This document shows, piece by piece, positions 1 through 10,300 of a stretch of 64,000 bases of DNA; the stretch's first letter is position 1, and each line of letters starts with the position of its first letter. The DNA is from Bacteroidota bacterium. Lineage in GTDB: Bacteria > Bacteroidota > Bacteroidia > Bacteroidales > Lentimicrobiaceae. The stretch spans positions 155,041-219,040 of the forward strand of contig WSXX01000004.1 of NCBI GenBank assembly GCA_009773515.1. The letters are read 5' to 3'. The notes under the pieces are model-generated. The model did no database searches. It was not told the DNA's origin and worked only from the letters and a program-made list of their open reading frames with translations. Made by a program: the position numbers and the translations under genes.

Positions 1-445
1 TGAATCTGACTTTTGCACCTTTAAAAGCGTTGTCATAGCCAAGGTTGCGTTCTTCGTAGCTTCGCAAAATCATGCCGCTGCCAAACTGCTCATAAAAATT
101 TCCGACAGTTATTTCGAACTGCTCATTCCGCCATGAGCCAAACCAGTATGGCACTCCACTGCCTTTGTAGCGTGGGTCGTAACCCTGTATGGGATTCAGG
201 TAGGTTTCAAACCGCAGGCCTGCATTAAAGTTTCCATTGGAATAGAGCAGGTTTGCAAATGCATTCATGAGCATTTTTTCATCTACCTCGCCGGCTCCGA
301 TTGCTGAATCGGCCTTATAAATCTGGGCGTCAAGCTGAAAATTGCCGCTCACACGTCCGCCTTCAAGAAAATTCTGTGCAACAGTTGCTGTAGTGCACAG
401 CAGTAAAAATAATACTGAAACGGAAAGTAGGGTTTTCTTTTTCAA
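1..445 (-). CDS. DUF6029 family outer-membrane protein, N-terminal part (cut by window edge)
   Basis: The gene runs off the left edge, so only about the first 148 codons are present. The predicted product starts with a Sec signal (KKKTLLSVSVLFLLLCTTATVAQ is split here as KKKTLLS..., ending at VAQ), followed by GGRVSGNFQLDAQIY and later YLNPIQGYDPRYKG and VGNFYEQFGSG, wording I associate with DUF6029 beta-barrel-like proteins of Bacteroidota. No ATG lies between the in-frame upstream stop and the signal peptide; a TTG at 443-445 is the only reasonable start, so the start is uncertain. It lies 82 bp downstream of a TlpA-like thioredoxin on the same strand, and the two may be co-transcribed. The family's function is unknown; outer-membrane location is inferred from the signal and the aromatic-rich strands. 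Confidence 0.7.
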   Translation of the reverse strand, partial: MKKKTLLSVSVLFLLLCTTATVAQNFLEGGRVSGNFQLDAQIYKADSAIGAGEVDEKMLMNAFANLLYSNGNFNAGLRFETYLNPIQGYDPRYKGSGVPYWFGSWRNEQFEITVGNFYEQFGSGMILRSYEERNLGYDNAFKGAKVRF

Positions 446-527
446 AGGAAATGAGATTGTGGGTTAATTTAATAATTCCATGCAGCGCATCAGCGCTTCT
501 GCAGGCAATCTTTTTATTCACACAAGT

Positions 528-1055
528 TTAATGCGATTCAATTGCTTCGCCGGCATTCAGTTTACGCACCATTTCAATCAGCTGCAGTTCGCTGCCTTCG
601 CTGAATGAGGTGTGTTGCCAAACGATTTCTCCATTTCCGTTTATAAGAAATGTATGCGGAATCATGTTCACATTCATGGCGCGCTTGAAATCACCATTTG
701 CATCAAGCAGAAAATCGTATTCCCAGCCTTTGCCGTTGACGGTTGGCCCAACTTTTGAACTTGAGCGTGAATCGTCGATGGAAACTGCAATAACTTTTAC
801 TCCGGTTTCTTCAACCCATTCATCATAAACTTCGGCAATGGTGGTCAACTCGTTGATACAGGGTTTGCACCAAAGCGCCCAGAAGCTCATAATTATTGGC
901 TTTCCGTTGTTGGAGATATCGGCTGTGTTAATGGTTTTGCCATCCAGTGTTTTAACGTTAACCGAAGGAAGTTTTTTCAGTGTTTTTTCGCCTTCCTGAG
1001 CCGAAACATTCAAAATTAAAACAGCCATTGCAGCCAAAAGAAAGATTTTTTTCAT
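528..1055 (-). CDS. TlpA-like thiol-disulfide oxidoreductase, exported
   Basis: A 175-residue thioredoxin-fold protein. The start is taken at the ATG opening MKKIFLLAAMAVLILNVSAQ, a textbook Sec signal; the open frame extends 12 codons upstream, but that extension is polar and would bury the signal. The redox motif WCKPC (Cys63 and Cys66 from this start) follows IIMSFWAL, and a cis-proline segment MIPHTFLI lies later, as in TlpA/ResA proteins. The family reduces or oxidises cysteines of exported proteins or maturing c-type cytochromes; which client it serves here is not visible. The next gene downstream encodes a DUF6029 envelope protein, a plausible partner because the two lie close together on one strand. 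Confidence 0.88.
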   Translation of the reverse strand: MKKIFLLAAMAVLILNVSAQEGEKTLKKLPSVNVKTLDGKTINTADISNNGKPIIMSFWALWCKPCINELTTIAEVYDEWVEETGVKVIAVSIDDSRSSSKVGPTVNGKGWEYDFLLDANGDFKRAMNVNMIPHTFLINGNGEIVWQHTSFSEGSELQLIEMVRKLNAGEAIESH

Positions 1056-1104
1056 GTCGTCAGTTATTTTTGATTTTCCCGTTAATTTCAATAATCATGC
1101 CCTT

Positions 1105-2097
1105 TCAGGCAATATATACTTCCAGTATTTTTGAAGATGATGAAGGAATTACATCAACCCGGCTGATGGTTGCAGGAATCAGTATTGCTTCGCCCTGCGA
1201 AATGCTTACCTGCGGCTCGGTGTCGCCATTGTGAACAATGGTAACAGCGCCTTCAACACAAACATAAATTACAAATGAATCAAGTTCACTGTAATCTTTG
1301 CTCAGGGCTTTGTCGAGTTGAATCAGATTGGTGGTAAAGTAAGGGCTTGTCACCAGATTGGCTGTGCCGTTATCCTTTGCAGTGTATTTCGATTTGTAAT
1401 CGTCATACACATTAAAATCAATGGCTTCCAGTGCTTCTTCGATGTGCAACTCCCTCGAATTGCCTTCACTGTCAACACGATCCCAGTCGTAAATGCGGTA
1501 GGTAGTGTCGGAGGTTTGTTGAATCTCTGCCAGAAAAGTTCCTGGGCCCAATGCATGTACACGACCAGCGGGCATGTAAAAAACATCACCTTTGGCAACT
1601 TTCTCAACATTCAGGATGTCGAGCAGATTTTTATTTTCGAGATGCTCAAGATAGGTTTTAGCATCCACTTTTCTGCTGAAACCACTGATCAGTTCGGCAT
1701 CCGCGTCGGCATCAATAATGTACCACATTTCGGATTTTCCGTAACCGATATTTCGCTTTGCCGCAAGTTCGTCGTCGGGATGCACTTGTATGGAAAGGTA
1801 TTCGGCAGCATCAATAAATTTTACGAGAATGGGAAACTCATCGCCGAAACGTTCGTAAACGTCATCGCCTACAAGCTCACCCATATAAACTTCAACCAAC
1901 TCGTTCAGATCATTCCCGGCAAGGAATCCGTTTACTATTCCGGTTTGATTTTCATTTACTCCCGACAATACCCATGCTTCGCCGCAGTTGGGTAATGGAG
2001 AAAAATCAATTCCGAGGACTGATTTTATTTTACTGCCGCCCCATATTTTGTCCTTGAGAACAGGCTTGAATTTTAGCGGATAAAGTTGATTTTCCAT
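1105..2097 (-). CDS. manA: Mannose-6-phosphate isomerase, class I (short form)
   Basis: A 330-residue type I phosphomannose isomerase, which interconverts mannose 6-phosphate and fructose 6-phosphate in the cytosol and links glycolysis to GDP-mannose and glycan synthesis. Zinc ligands of the cupin site are visible: Gln104 and His106 in IQVHPDDELA, Glu123 in GKSEMWYI and His181 in PAGRVHALGPG. The arginine-bearing segment TYRIYDWDR is present. I start at the ATG giving MENQLYPLKFKPVLKDKIWGG, because this matches the usual N-terminus; 20 more upstream codons are open but look non-coding. Length fits the roughly 320-residue Bacteroidota/Firmicutes form. It stands as a single gene, 49 bp upstream of the TlpA-like gene on the same strand. 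Confidence 0.93.
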   Translation of the reverse strand: MENQLYPLKFKPVLKDKIWGGSKIKSVLGIDFSPLPNCGEAWVLSGVNENQTGIVNGFLAGNDLNELVEVYMGELVGDDVYERFGDEFPILVKFIDAAEYLSIQVHPDDELAAKRNIGYGKSEMWYIIDADADAELISGFSRKVDAKTYLEHLENKNLLDILNVEKVAKGDVFYMPAGRVHALGPGTFLAEIQQTSDTTYRIYDWDRVDSEGNSRELHIEEALEAIDFNVYDDYKSKYTAKDNGTANLVTSPYFTTNLIQLDKALSKDYSELDSFVIYVCVEGAVTIVHNGDTEPQVSISQGEAILIPATISRVDVIPSSSSKILEVYIA

Positions 2098-2212
2098 TTT
2101 ATTTATGTGATATTTCAGGCATTGTGAAGATGTCATGAACGCTTGTTCCTGCATCAAATCGGGGTAAAATTACAATTAAATTCATTCATTCATATAGTCA
2201 GATACTTATTGG

Positions 2213-2220
2213 TAACTTTG
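2213..2220 (+). promoter_or_regulatory. Bacteroidota-type -7 box (TAACTTTG) upstream of lipA
   Basis: TAACTTTG fits the TAnnTTTG -7 consensus of Bacteroidota housekeeping promoters. It sits 76 bp before the ATG that I regard as the native lipA start (2296) and 17 bp before the ATG at 2237. That distance makes a transcript starting near 2227 plausible and argues that 2237 would have almost no leader. No clear -33 TTTG is seen. Confidence 0.45.
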
Positions 2221-2236
2221 CAGCCGGAACGGAAGA

Positions 2237-3169
2237 TTGCACTTTTGTTATACATTACAAAGTGCCATTAACTTTGAGCGCTTGAAAATACTAAGATGGC
2301 TGAAGAGAAAAAAAAAACACCTTAAAAAGCCGGAATGGCTGAAAATCCGTCTTCCCGGCGGAAAAAATTTCGCAAGTATCAAGGAAATTGTTGAGGGCAA
2401 TAAGCTTCACACCATCTGCAGCAGCGGAAACTGCCCGAATATGGGCGAATGCTGGAATGCCGGCACAGCTACATTTATGATTCTCGGTGATATCTGCACC
2501 CGTTCATGCCGGTTTTGTGCCACAAAAACCGGGCGCCCGCTTCCGCTTGATGCCGGTGAACCAAAAAGAGTAGCAGAATCAATTAAGATGATGAAACTCA
2601 GGCATTGTGTGATTACATCTGTTGACCGCGATGATCTGGAAGATGGTGGTGCAGCGCACTGGGCTCAAACCATACGTGAAGTTAAAGCTGTAAATCCGGG
2701 AGTGACCATCGAAGTGTTGATTCCGGATTTTTCGGGCAATACCGCTCATCTTGATATTGTGATTGCTGAAAAGCCTGATATTATTTCGCACAACCTTGAA
2801 ACCGTTCGCCGCCTTACTCCGGCAATCAGAAGTGCCGCAAAATACAACCGTAGTCTGGATGTACTCAGGCACATTGCTGCATCCGGAGTAAATGCCAAAT
2901 CAGGTATTATGGTCGGGATTGGCGAAACCGAAGCTGAAGTTATGGAAACCATGGATGATTTGCTGGCTGCCGGCGTACAAATTATGACCATAGGCCAATA
3001 TCTGCGTCCCACGCTGCAACATTTGCCGGTAGAAGAATACATCACTCCAGAGATTTTTGAGAAGTACCGTGTTGCAGGGATCGGTAAAGGATTCCGTCAC
3101 ATTGAGAGCCGCCCTTTGGTCAGGTCGTCATACCATGCTGAAAAGCACATTGATAAGTCAATCAATTAG
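2237..3169 (+). CDS. lipA: Lipoyl synthase (radical SAM), 5' end shifted by a poly-A run
   Basis: Lipoyl synthase inserts two sulfur atoms into octanoyl groups on carrier domains of 2-oxoacid dehydrogenases and the glycine cleavage H protein. Both iron-sulfur clusters are visible: the auxiliary motif CSSGNCPNMGEC and the radical-SAM motif CTRSCRFC, plus the C-terminal RSSYHAE, whose serine ligates the auxiliary cluster. The coordinates give the uninterrupted frame (310 codons), but its first 27 residues do not look like LipA. An ATG at 2296 in the neighbouring frame reads MAEEKKK and would continue as HLKKPEWLKIRLPGG if the run of ten A at 2308-2317 were nine. The native product is therefore probably 290 residues from 2296. 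The discrepancy is either a homopolymer sequencing error or real slippage. Confidence 0.93.
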   Translation: MHFCYTLQSAINFERLKILRWLKRKKKHLKKPEWLKIRLPGGKNFASIKEIVEGNKLHTICSSGNCPNMGECWNAGTATFMILGDICTRSCRFCATKTGRPLPLDAGEPKRVAESIKMMKLRHCVITSVDRDDLEDGGAAHWAQTIREVKAVNPGVTIEVLIPDFSGNTAHLDIVIAEKPDIISHNLETVRRLTPAIRSAAKYNRSLDVLRHIAASGVNAKSGIMVGIGETEAEVMETMDDLLAAGVQIMTIGQYLRPTLQHLPVEEYITPEIFEKYRVAGIGKGFRHIESRPLVRSSYHAEKHIDKSIN

Positions 3170-3538
3170 TGTACCCTGTTTTTAATTCAGATTTTTCTTC
3201 AGCCATAGTTTTTCTGCAGATTTTCTAATTATTTTGTCGGGTTGGATTTATCGACTGTCGGCGTCACTGTTTTATGACTTCAGCAAGCGCTGTTTTCATT
3301 ATTTGTTTTAATGCGTTTGTTCCTCAAATGGTTTAATTTGTATTTTAGCTATCTGCTTTTTTAACTCATTCTGATTAAAATATTTACTCATTGGCCTTGT
3401 TTTGTGTTTAAAACTGTTTAATTGCATTACATTTTGTTAAAAATGGGATATTAAGAATGAAATATCCGGTTTGCTTTCAAAAGAACAGAATAAGTGTAAA
3501 AATAATTTAGTTGATTTTCCGGTTTAATAAAAGTAATT
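3170..3538. other. Intergenic stretch without recognised gene
   Basis: 369 bp of AT-rich sequence between lipA and the first large kinase. No open frame, strong hairpin or clear TAnnTTTG promoter was found. It presumably carries the kinase operon promoter. Confidence 0.5.
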
Positions 3539-6500
3539 ATGGCAAAGGATCACTTTTATAAAATGCTGATGGATGCACCCGTTGCCTGGGCAAGGCTTAT
3601 GCTTAAGGCAGAGGTCGAAAAACCGGGGAAGTGTTTACTCATTACTGAAGTAAATACAACGTTCTCAAACCTTGTTGCAAAAGATGTGAAGCAACTGATC
3701 AATGCCGATCTGTCTGAAATTTTTGAGGAATTATCAGTGCACATTATAGATTTAACAGAGAATCCCGATAAACGATTTTATTTCAAAGATCCCCTTTCTT
3801 TTTGCCCGCTCAGCTGCAAGGTTTATCCTGCAGGAGATTCAGTTTTCGACATAGTTATTGCTTTCGAAAAAGATGCACCAGCATTGCTGAAGCATGAAGA
3901 AGATTCCGATGAGCCAATGTTTGACTGCAAAAGTAAGTATAAGCAACTGTATGAATTCATGATGCTGGGTGTTGTTTATCAGAACGCTGATGGACTGATC
4001 ATCTCAGCCAACCCAGCTGCAGAAAGTATTCTTGGCCTTTCTCTTGATCAGTTGAAGGGGCGTACCTCTATTGATCCGGCCTGGGGAGCAGTGCATGAGG
4101 ACGGTTCTGATTTTCCGGGTGAAGAGCATCCTGCAATGGTATCATTAAGAACCGGAAAGCCTGTAATTAATAAAATTATGGGTATTCTTAATCCAAGGGA
4201 TGGGCAAACAAAATGGATTCTGGTTAATGCACACCCTGAGTTTCGCAAAGGAGAGGAAAAGCCATTCAGGGTGTTTACTACCTTTCTTGATGTAACCGAA
4301 AGTGTTGAAGCAAAAGCCATACTTCTGGAAAAAGAAGAAAAGTTCAGGGTGGCTTTTCAGCTTAGCCCTGATCTGATCAGTATTTCAAGGTACAAAGACG
4401 GCAAATATATCGATGTAAATGAGCAGTTTGTAAATCTTACAGGTTATTCCCGTGAAGAAATTATCGGAAAAACTTCCCATGAACTGAATTTCTGGCCAAA
4501 CCCTGACGACAGAAGCAGACTTATGGAAATGCTTGGTGAAAACAAGTGCACAAAAAATGTAGAATTAGAACTTAACCTTAAAGGTAACAGACCCATAACC
4601 GGACTGGTATCATTCAGTGTATTTGATATTGATGGAGAGCCACATTTACTTTCATTTATCAAGGATATTACCGAAAGAAAAAATAATCAGGAGCAGATGA
4701 AACTTTTGCTCGATCGCATCGATCTCGCCACTGAAACTGCAGGTTTTGGTGTGTGGGAATGGGATATCACTCAAAATACCCTGGTATGGGATAAACAAAT
4801 GCTGAGTTTGTACGGGCTTGACCAACACGAAACCGGTTTGACTTTTGAACAATGGCTCGCTTTTATTCACCCTGATGACCGGAATAGATTAGAAGACGTG
4901 CTTCAACAGGTACTGGATGGAAAATATAGGTTTGATACTGAATTCAGGATAATTTGTTTAGATAACACTGAAAAATATATCAGGGCAACAGGCAAAGTAA
5001 TCCGCGACAATGAGGGCCATGCCTGGAAAATGATAGGTGTGAATTATGATATATCTGAAGAACGTCTTTCAAAAGCTGCGCTCCTTGATAGTCAGCAACT
5101 TTACAAGCAGGTGATATCGGCTTCTTCCGAAGGAATAATTCTTATGGCAGAAGATGGCAGGATTCTGACATGGAATTATGCGGCAGAACGGATTTTTGCT
5201 ACGCCTTCTACCGATGCAGTTGGCCGGTATGTAATTAGTCTGGGTCATAGCATTTTTAATGAAGATGGGACATATTTAAATGGAGATGAATACCCATCCA
5301 TGGTAACCTTAAAAACCGGAAAGCCGGTACAGAATAAAATTCTGAAGGTGATAAACAAAGAAAATGAAACATTTCTGATTAAAGTTAACACAAATCCTCT
5401 GTTTGGATCAGATGGCGGAAATCTTTTCAGGGTGCTGATTACTTTTTCGGATATTACGGGTTTGAAAGCTGCCGAAATCAAAGCAACAAATGCCAAAGAA
5501 AAGGCAGAGGAAAAAGAAGCCATGCTTCGCGCTATCATTGAAAATGCCCCTTTCGAAATATGGGCCCGCGATGAAAATCAGGCAGGAATTCTTGAGAATC
5601 ATAAAGCTTTCAAACACTTCGGCAGTATAGTCGGAAAAATACCTGAGGACTTTGTTACTTCTGAAGAAGTATTATCGCTTTGGAAAAGCAATAATCGCCG
5701 GGTACTGGCAGGTGAAACAATTGATGATGAATGCATCTATGAGGTAAATGGTGAACGAAGAACATATCAGCAAATAATTGCCCCAATCTATAATCAGCAA
5801 AAAATTGAAGGAATTGTTGGATTTAACATTGATATTACTGAAAAAAAGAATGCAGAGAATACCCTTAAACTTCGAGAACAGATATTCAAAAAGGCTCAAC
5901 GACTCGCTGCTTTAGGTAGCTTTGAGTACACTTTTTCTGACAATATAGGTGTTTTGTCTGAAAACCTATACAGATTATTGGGTGTTACCGGTGAAATGAG
6001 TCCGTTGAGAAATGCGCTGGAAACAGTTCGTTCCTTCATACTCGAAGATGATATTCAAGCTGCCAGAGCACAATTTTCAGATGCCCTGAACTCCCGAAAA
6101 GACATTAATACAGTTTTCCGGATAAAGAGAAGTGATGGGGCTGTGCGTTCGTTTCATGTGCGGGCAGATATAAATCCTGATGACAACGGCAATCCGTTTT
6201 CAATGACCGGTCTGGTGCAGGACATAACAGAGCGGTTGAGAGCCGAGGAAGCATTGAAGCAAAGTGAAGCGAGGCTCTCATCGTTTATGAACTATGTGCC
6301 GGCTATGATTATGATTAAAGACAGAAAATCAAGGCCTTTCTATGCAAATCATAATCTTCGTCTTCTCTTTCCTTACGAAAACTGGCATGGGAAAACACCC
6401 GCAGAGATCTTTCCGGAAATTGAAGTTGAATTTATGAAACTGAAGGACAAGGAAGCCATGAAATCAGGCTATGTTTCATTCGAGGATATTTGGATTGACA

Positions 6501-7372
6501 GAGCCGGAAACAATGTAATATGTTATGTTCAGAAGTTCAGAATCAGTATTCCGGGTGCTGATCCTTTGCTGGGCGAAATAATTACTGACATTACTTACCG
6601 CAAAAAAGCAGAGGATGAAATCAGAAGTCTGAATGCCACACTTGAAAAGCGAATAGAGGACAGAACTTCAGCATTGCTTGAAGCCAATAAAGAACTGGAG
6701 GCTTTTGCTTACAGTGTTTCACATGATTTACGCGCACCTTTGAGAGCTATCGACGGTTTTGCCCGGATTTTACATGAAGATTTTTACGAAAAACTGGGAG
6801 TTGAGGGTAAAAAAGTTTGTGATGTAATTCAGGATAATGCAGAGCTAATGGGACAACTTATTGATGATCTTCTCGCATTTTCCAGAACAGGCCGGAGTGA
6901 ATTGAGCTATTCACGGATCAATATGCAGAAACTGGCCAAAGCCGCTTATCTTGATGTGGCTGACCAGACTCAGCGAAACCGCATAACATTCAATTGTGAA
7001 CCTCTTCCTTTTTTAATGGCCGATCATTCTCTTATGAAACAGGTATGGATTAACCTGATTTCTAATGCAGTAAAATTTACTGCCCGTGAAGAAAATCCGG
7101 TTATCACTATAAAAGGATGGACTGAGGATAATTATGGCTTTTATCAGATCAGCGATAACGGTGTTGGATTTAATATGAAATATGCCGATAAACTTTTCGG
7201 TGTTTTTCAAAGGTTGCATAAGTTTAAGGAATTTGAAGGTACCGGCGCCGGGCTCGCAATTGTAAAAAGAATTGTTCAGAGGCACGGAGGCGAAATAAAT
7301 GCAAATGCTGAAATAAACGCCGGGGCTGCTTTTGTATTTAAGCTGCCCTTTGACAAAGGTCATGTTATTTAA
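3539..7372 (+). CDS. Multi-PAS sensor histidine kinase (1277 aa)
   Basis: A soluble-looking sensor kinase without signal peptide or membrane helix. I count seven clear PAS/PAC modules (about residues 133-258, 263-381, 383-508, 517-643, 661-770, 780-900, 903-1020), most ending in DITERK-like PAC motifs, and a weaker PAS-like N-terminus (1-125). PAS 2 and PAS 5 resemble each other (GEEHPAMVSLRTGKPV against GDEYPSMVTLKTGKPV), suggesting internal duplication. The HisKA domain has the phospho-acceptor His1062 in YSVSHDLRAPLRAIDGF, followed by the ATPase N box (WINLISNAVKFT), G1 (DNGVGF) and G2 (GTGAGLAIVKRI). This HisKA type is common in phytochrome-like kinases, but no GAF/PHY chromophore module is present. 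The next gene starts 17 bp downstream, so the two kinases form an operon. Confidence 0.93.
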   Translation: MAKDHFYKMLMDAPVAWARLMLKAEVEKPGKCLLITEVNTTFSNLVAKDVKQLINADLSEIFEELSVHIIDLTENPDKRFYFKDPLSFCPLSCKVYPAGDSVFDIVIAFEKDAPALLKHEEDSDEPMFDCKSKYKQLYEFMMLGVVYQNADGLIISANPAAESILGLSLDQLKGRTSIDPAWGAVHEDGSDFPGEEHPAMVSLRTGKPVINKIMGILNPRDGQTKWILVNAHPEFRKGEEKPFRVFTTFLDVTESVEAKAILLEKEEKFRVAFQLSPDLISISRYKDGKYIDVNEQFVNLTGYSREEIIGKTSHELNFWPNPDDRSRLMEMLGENKCTKNVELELNLKGNRPITGLVSFSVFDIDGEPHLLSFIKDITERKNNQEQMKLLLDRIDLATETAGFGVWEWDITQNTLVWDKQMLSLYGLDQHETGLTFEQWLAFIHPDDRNRLEDVLQQVLDGKYRFDTEFRIICLDNTEKYIRATGKVIRDNEGHAWKMIGVNYDISEERLSKAALLDSQQLYKQVISASSEGIILMAEDGRILTWNYAAERIFATPSTDAVGRYVISLGHSIFNEDGTYLNGDEYPSMVTLKTGKPVQNKILKVINKENETFLIKVNTNPLFGSDGGNLFRVLITFSDITGLKAAEIKATNAKEKAEEKEAMLRAIIENAPFEIWARDENQAGILENHKAFKHFGSIVGKIPEDFVTSEEVLSLWKSNNRRVLAGETIDDECIYEVNGERRTYQQIIAPIYNQQKIEGIVGFNIDITEKKNAENTLKLREQIFKKAQRLAALGSFEYTFSDNIGVLSENLYRLLGVTGEMSPLRNALETVRSFILEDDIQAARAQFSDALNSRKDINTVFRIKRSDGAVRSFHVRADINPDDNGNPFSMTGLVQDITERLRAEEALKQSEARLSSFMNYVPAMIMIKDRKSRPFYANHNLRLLFPYENWHGKTPAEIFPEIEVEFMKLKDKEAMKSGYVSFEDIWIDRAGNNVICYVQKFRISIPGADPLLGEIITDITYRKKAEDEIRSLNATLEKRIEDRTSALLEANKELEAFAYSVSHDLRAPLRAIDGFARILHEDFYEKLGVEGKKVCDVIQDNAELMGQLIDDLLAFSRTGRSELSYSRINMQKLAKAAYLDVADQTQRNRITFNCEPLPFLMADHSLMKQVWINLISNAVKFTAREENPVITIKGWTEDNYGFYQISDNGVGFNMKYADKLFGVFQRLHKFKEFEGTGAGLAIVKRIVQRHGGEINANAEINAGAAFVFKLPFDKGHVI

Positions 7373-7389
7373 CAGTCAACAACTGTACT

Positions 7390-10300
7390 ATGAAGGAAAA
7401 AATTAAGATATTGCTGGTGGAGGATATGCCTGCTGATGCTGAACTTAACATCAGAGAAGTTCAGAAAGTGCTGGATAATTGTGAGTTCATGGTTGTTGAA
7501 CGCGAAGATGATTTTTTAAATGCGCTCAAAATCTTTAAGCCACATCTGATTCTTTCTGACTACACATTGCCTGAGTTTGATGGATTGTCGGCACTCCGGC
7601 TTGCAATTGAATATGCGCCTGATGTGCCGGTTATAATGGTAACAGGCTCAATTAACGAAGATACAGCTGTGGAATGTATGAAAGCCGGAGCTGTAAATTA
7701 TGTGATCAAACAAAGCATTAAAAGGTTAGGTTCTGCCATAATACATGCTCTTGATGAACAGCAACGCAAAATAAATTACCTTAAAGCACAGGCAGATCTT
7801 GTTGAAAGCGAAAAAAGGTACAGGTCACTTTTTGAACTTTCACCGGTTGGAATTATAGTTCAGGATTCAGAAAGTAACATTGTTCATGTTAACGATACCT
7901 ATTGCGCCATTTCAGGATATAGTTCCAATGAAATACTTGGAAAGAATGTTGATTTTCTGGCCGGAGCTCAGGTAACTAAAACAATAATAAATAACCGTAA
8001 GCGGATTCTCTCAGGCGAAATACTGAAACACGAAGTGGTAAATGTCAGGAAAGATGGCACGGAAATGATTATTGAACTTTCTGAATCAGCATTTACGCTC
8101 AGCGATGGATCAACCGGAATTCTGAGTATTGCGGCTGATGTAACTGAACGAAAAAAGAACGAACAAGAGATTAAAAAACAATACGATTTTCAGCAACGCC
8201 TGATTGATGCTATTCCAATTCCGGTCTTTTATAAAAATATGAATGGCATATACCAGGGCTGCAATATTGCTTTTGCAGAACTGATGGGTAAAAATAAAAC
8301 GGAGATAATCGGCGAAACAGTTTTTGATGTTCAGCATAAAAATTATGCAGAAATTTATCATAATGCAGACCTGCGCCTTCTTGAAACCAGCGGTATTCAG
8401 ACATTCGAGGCTCCGGTGGTTGCTAAAACAGGAAGCATCAGAGAAATGATTTTCCATAAAGCAACTTATCCTGATGCCGATGGATCTAATGCCGGCATTA
8501 TTGGTTCAATGACCGATATTACCGATAGAAAAGCAATTGAGAATAATCTGATTGAGAAGAATAAAGATCTTCAGTTTTTGTCAGATTTTGCGCTTAGTCT
8601 ATCATCGGTTGGCAGCGATACTGACCTGGTGAAACTTATGACTGATGAAATTAAAAACTATTCAGGAGCAGTTCTGGCCTCTTTTTCAGCCTACAATAGT
8701 CAGGAAGATGCCCTGGTTTTGGAATGTATTTCAACAGATATCGAAAATTTAGATCAACTAGTGTCAGGCATCATCAATGATGGTACTTTCTTATTTTTCC
8801 CGGCAAATGTTGATGTGGTTAATCAGTTGCTTTCTCAATCTGTTACAATCAATACTTCTCTCAGCGAATTAACAAATGGAAAATTTACGCATGAACAAGA
8901 AACACTTTTCATTGAATTGACGGGCATTTCCAATATTGCCGCAATTTCCTTGCATTTGTCTGATGAACTTTATGGTACCCTGGTACTGGGCTTCACCAAA
9001 GATCAGAAGTCGCCTGAAATTGAATTGCTGAAATCTTACTCTTATATATCATCTGTTGCGCTGCGCAGAAAAAGAGCTGAGGAAGGACTGAAGGAAAGAG
9101 AAGAACGACTCAGAAAAGTCGTTGATTCTGCTCAGGATGCCATGATAATTATTGACGAGGAAGCAAAAGTTGTAATCTGGAATTTATCAGCCGAAAGAAT
9201 GTTTGGTTATACTTTCAGCGAGGTTGAAGGAAAAGAGTTGCATAAACTGATTGTACCCGAAAAATATCACAAAGAATACCAAAAGGGTTTTGCTGCATTC
9301 TCCAGGACCGGAGAAGGAAGAGCTGTCGGAATAGTTCAGGAACTGGAAGCAATCAGGAAAGATGGAGTAACTATTCCAGTTGAAATGGCCCTTTCATCAA
9401 TGAAAATTGAAAATTCGTGGTTTTCAATCAGCGCTATCCGCGACATAAGTGAGCGTAAAAAATCGCAGGAAGAGATCATAAGTAGCGAGAAACGTTATCG
9501 AGAGCTGTTTGATGCAAACAGAGATGCTCTGGCAGTTATTGGCCTCAAAGGGAATGGTAAGTTGATTCAATTACTTGAAGTAAATGATGCCGGAGCTGAA
9601 ATGCTTGGGTTCTCTAAAGTAGAGATGCAAAACATTCTGATCGGGCGACTGGAAGAAGGTTTAACAAAAAGAATGATTTATGAGCGAAAGAAAGAGCTGA
9701 TCTCCGGCCATAATCTCACCTTCGAAACCAGACTTCTTCATCGGACAGGAAAACAAATATCGGTTGAAATGACCCTGAATATGGTTAACTATGATGGTAA
9801 ACCAGCTGTACTCCTGATAGCTCATGATATTTCTGAAAGAAAGTATAAAGAATCATTGCAAAAACTGCAATATAATATTGCCACTGCTGCTTTAAATGCA
9901 TCCGGGCTTCAGGAATTATATGAGGCTGTAAGAAACGAACTGTCTGCCTTGCTGGATACCAGCAATTTTTATATTGCATTTATCAACGAAAAAACGGGCT
10001 TGATGCATTCTCCTTTCGAAAAAGATGAGAAAGTTTTAATACCCGATTGGCCGGCTGCCAGGTCTTTGTCGGGCAGGGTTCTCAAACAGGGGAAATCCCT
10101 TATGTTTACCAAAAAGCAGATCAGCGAACTGGCCGGCTCAGGAGAAATTGATCTGATAGGCGAGCAGTCTGAAATATGGCTGGGAGCTCCCATCTTTAAG
10201 GAAAAGAAATGCATAGGTTTGATTGCAGTGCAGAATTATGAAAATGAATATGCTTTCAATAAGGATTCAAAGTACATCATGGAACTGGCAGCTCATGAAC

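Noticed and set aside
1318..1995. 225-codon open frame opposite manA
   Set aside because: Antisense shadow of manA; no family features and no independent signals.
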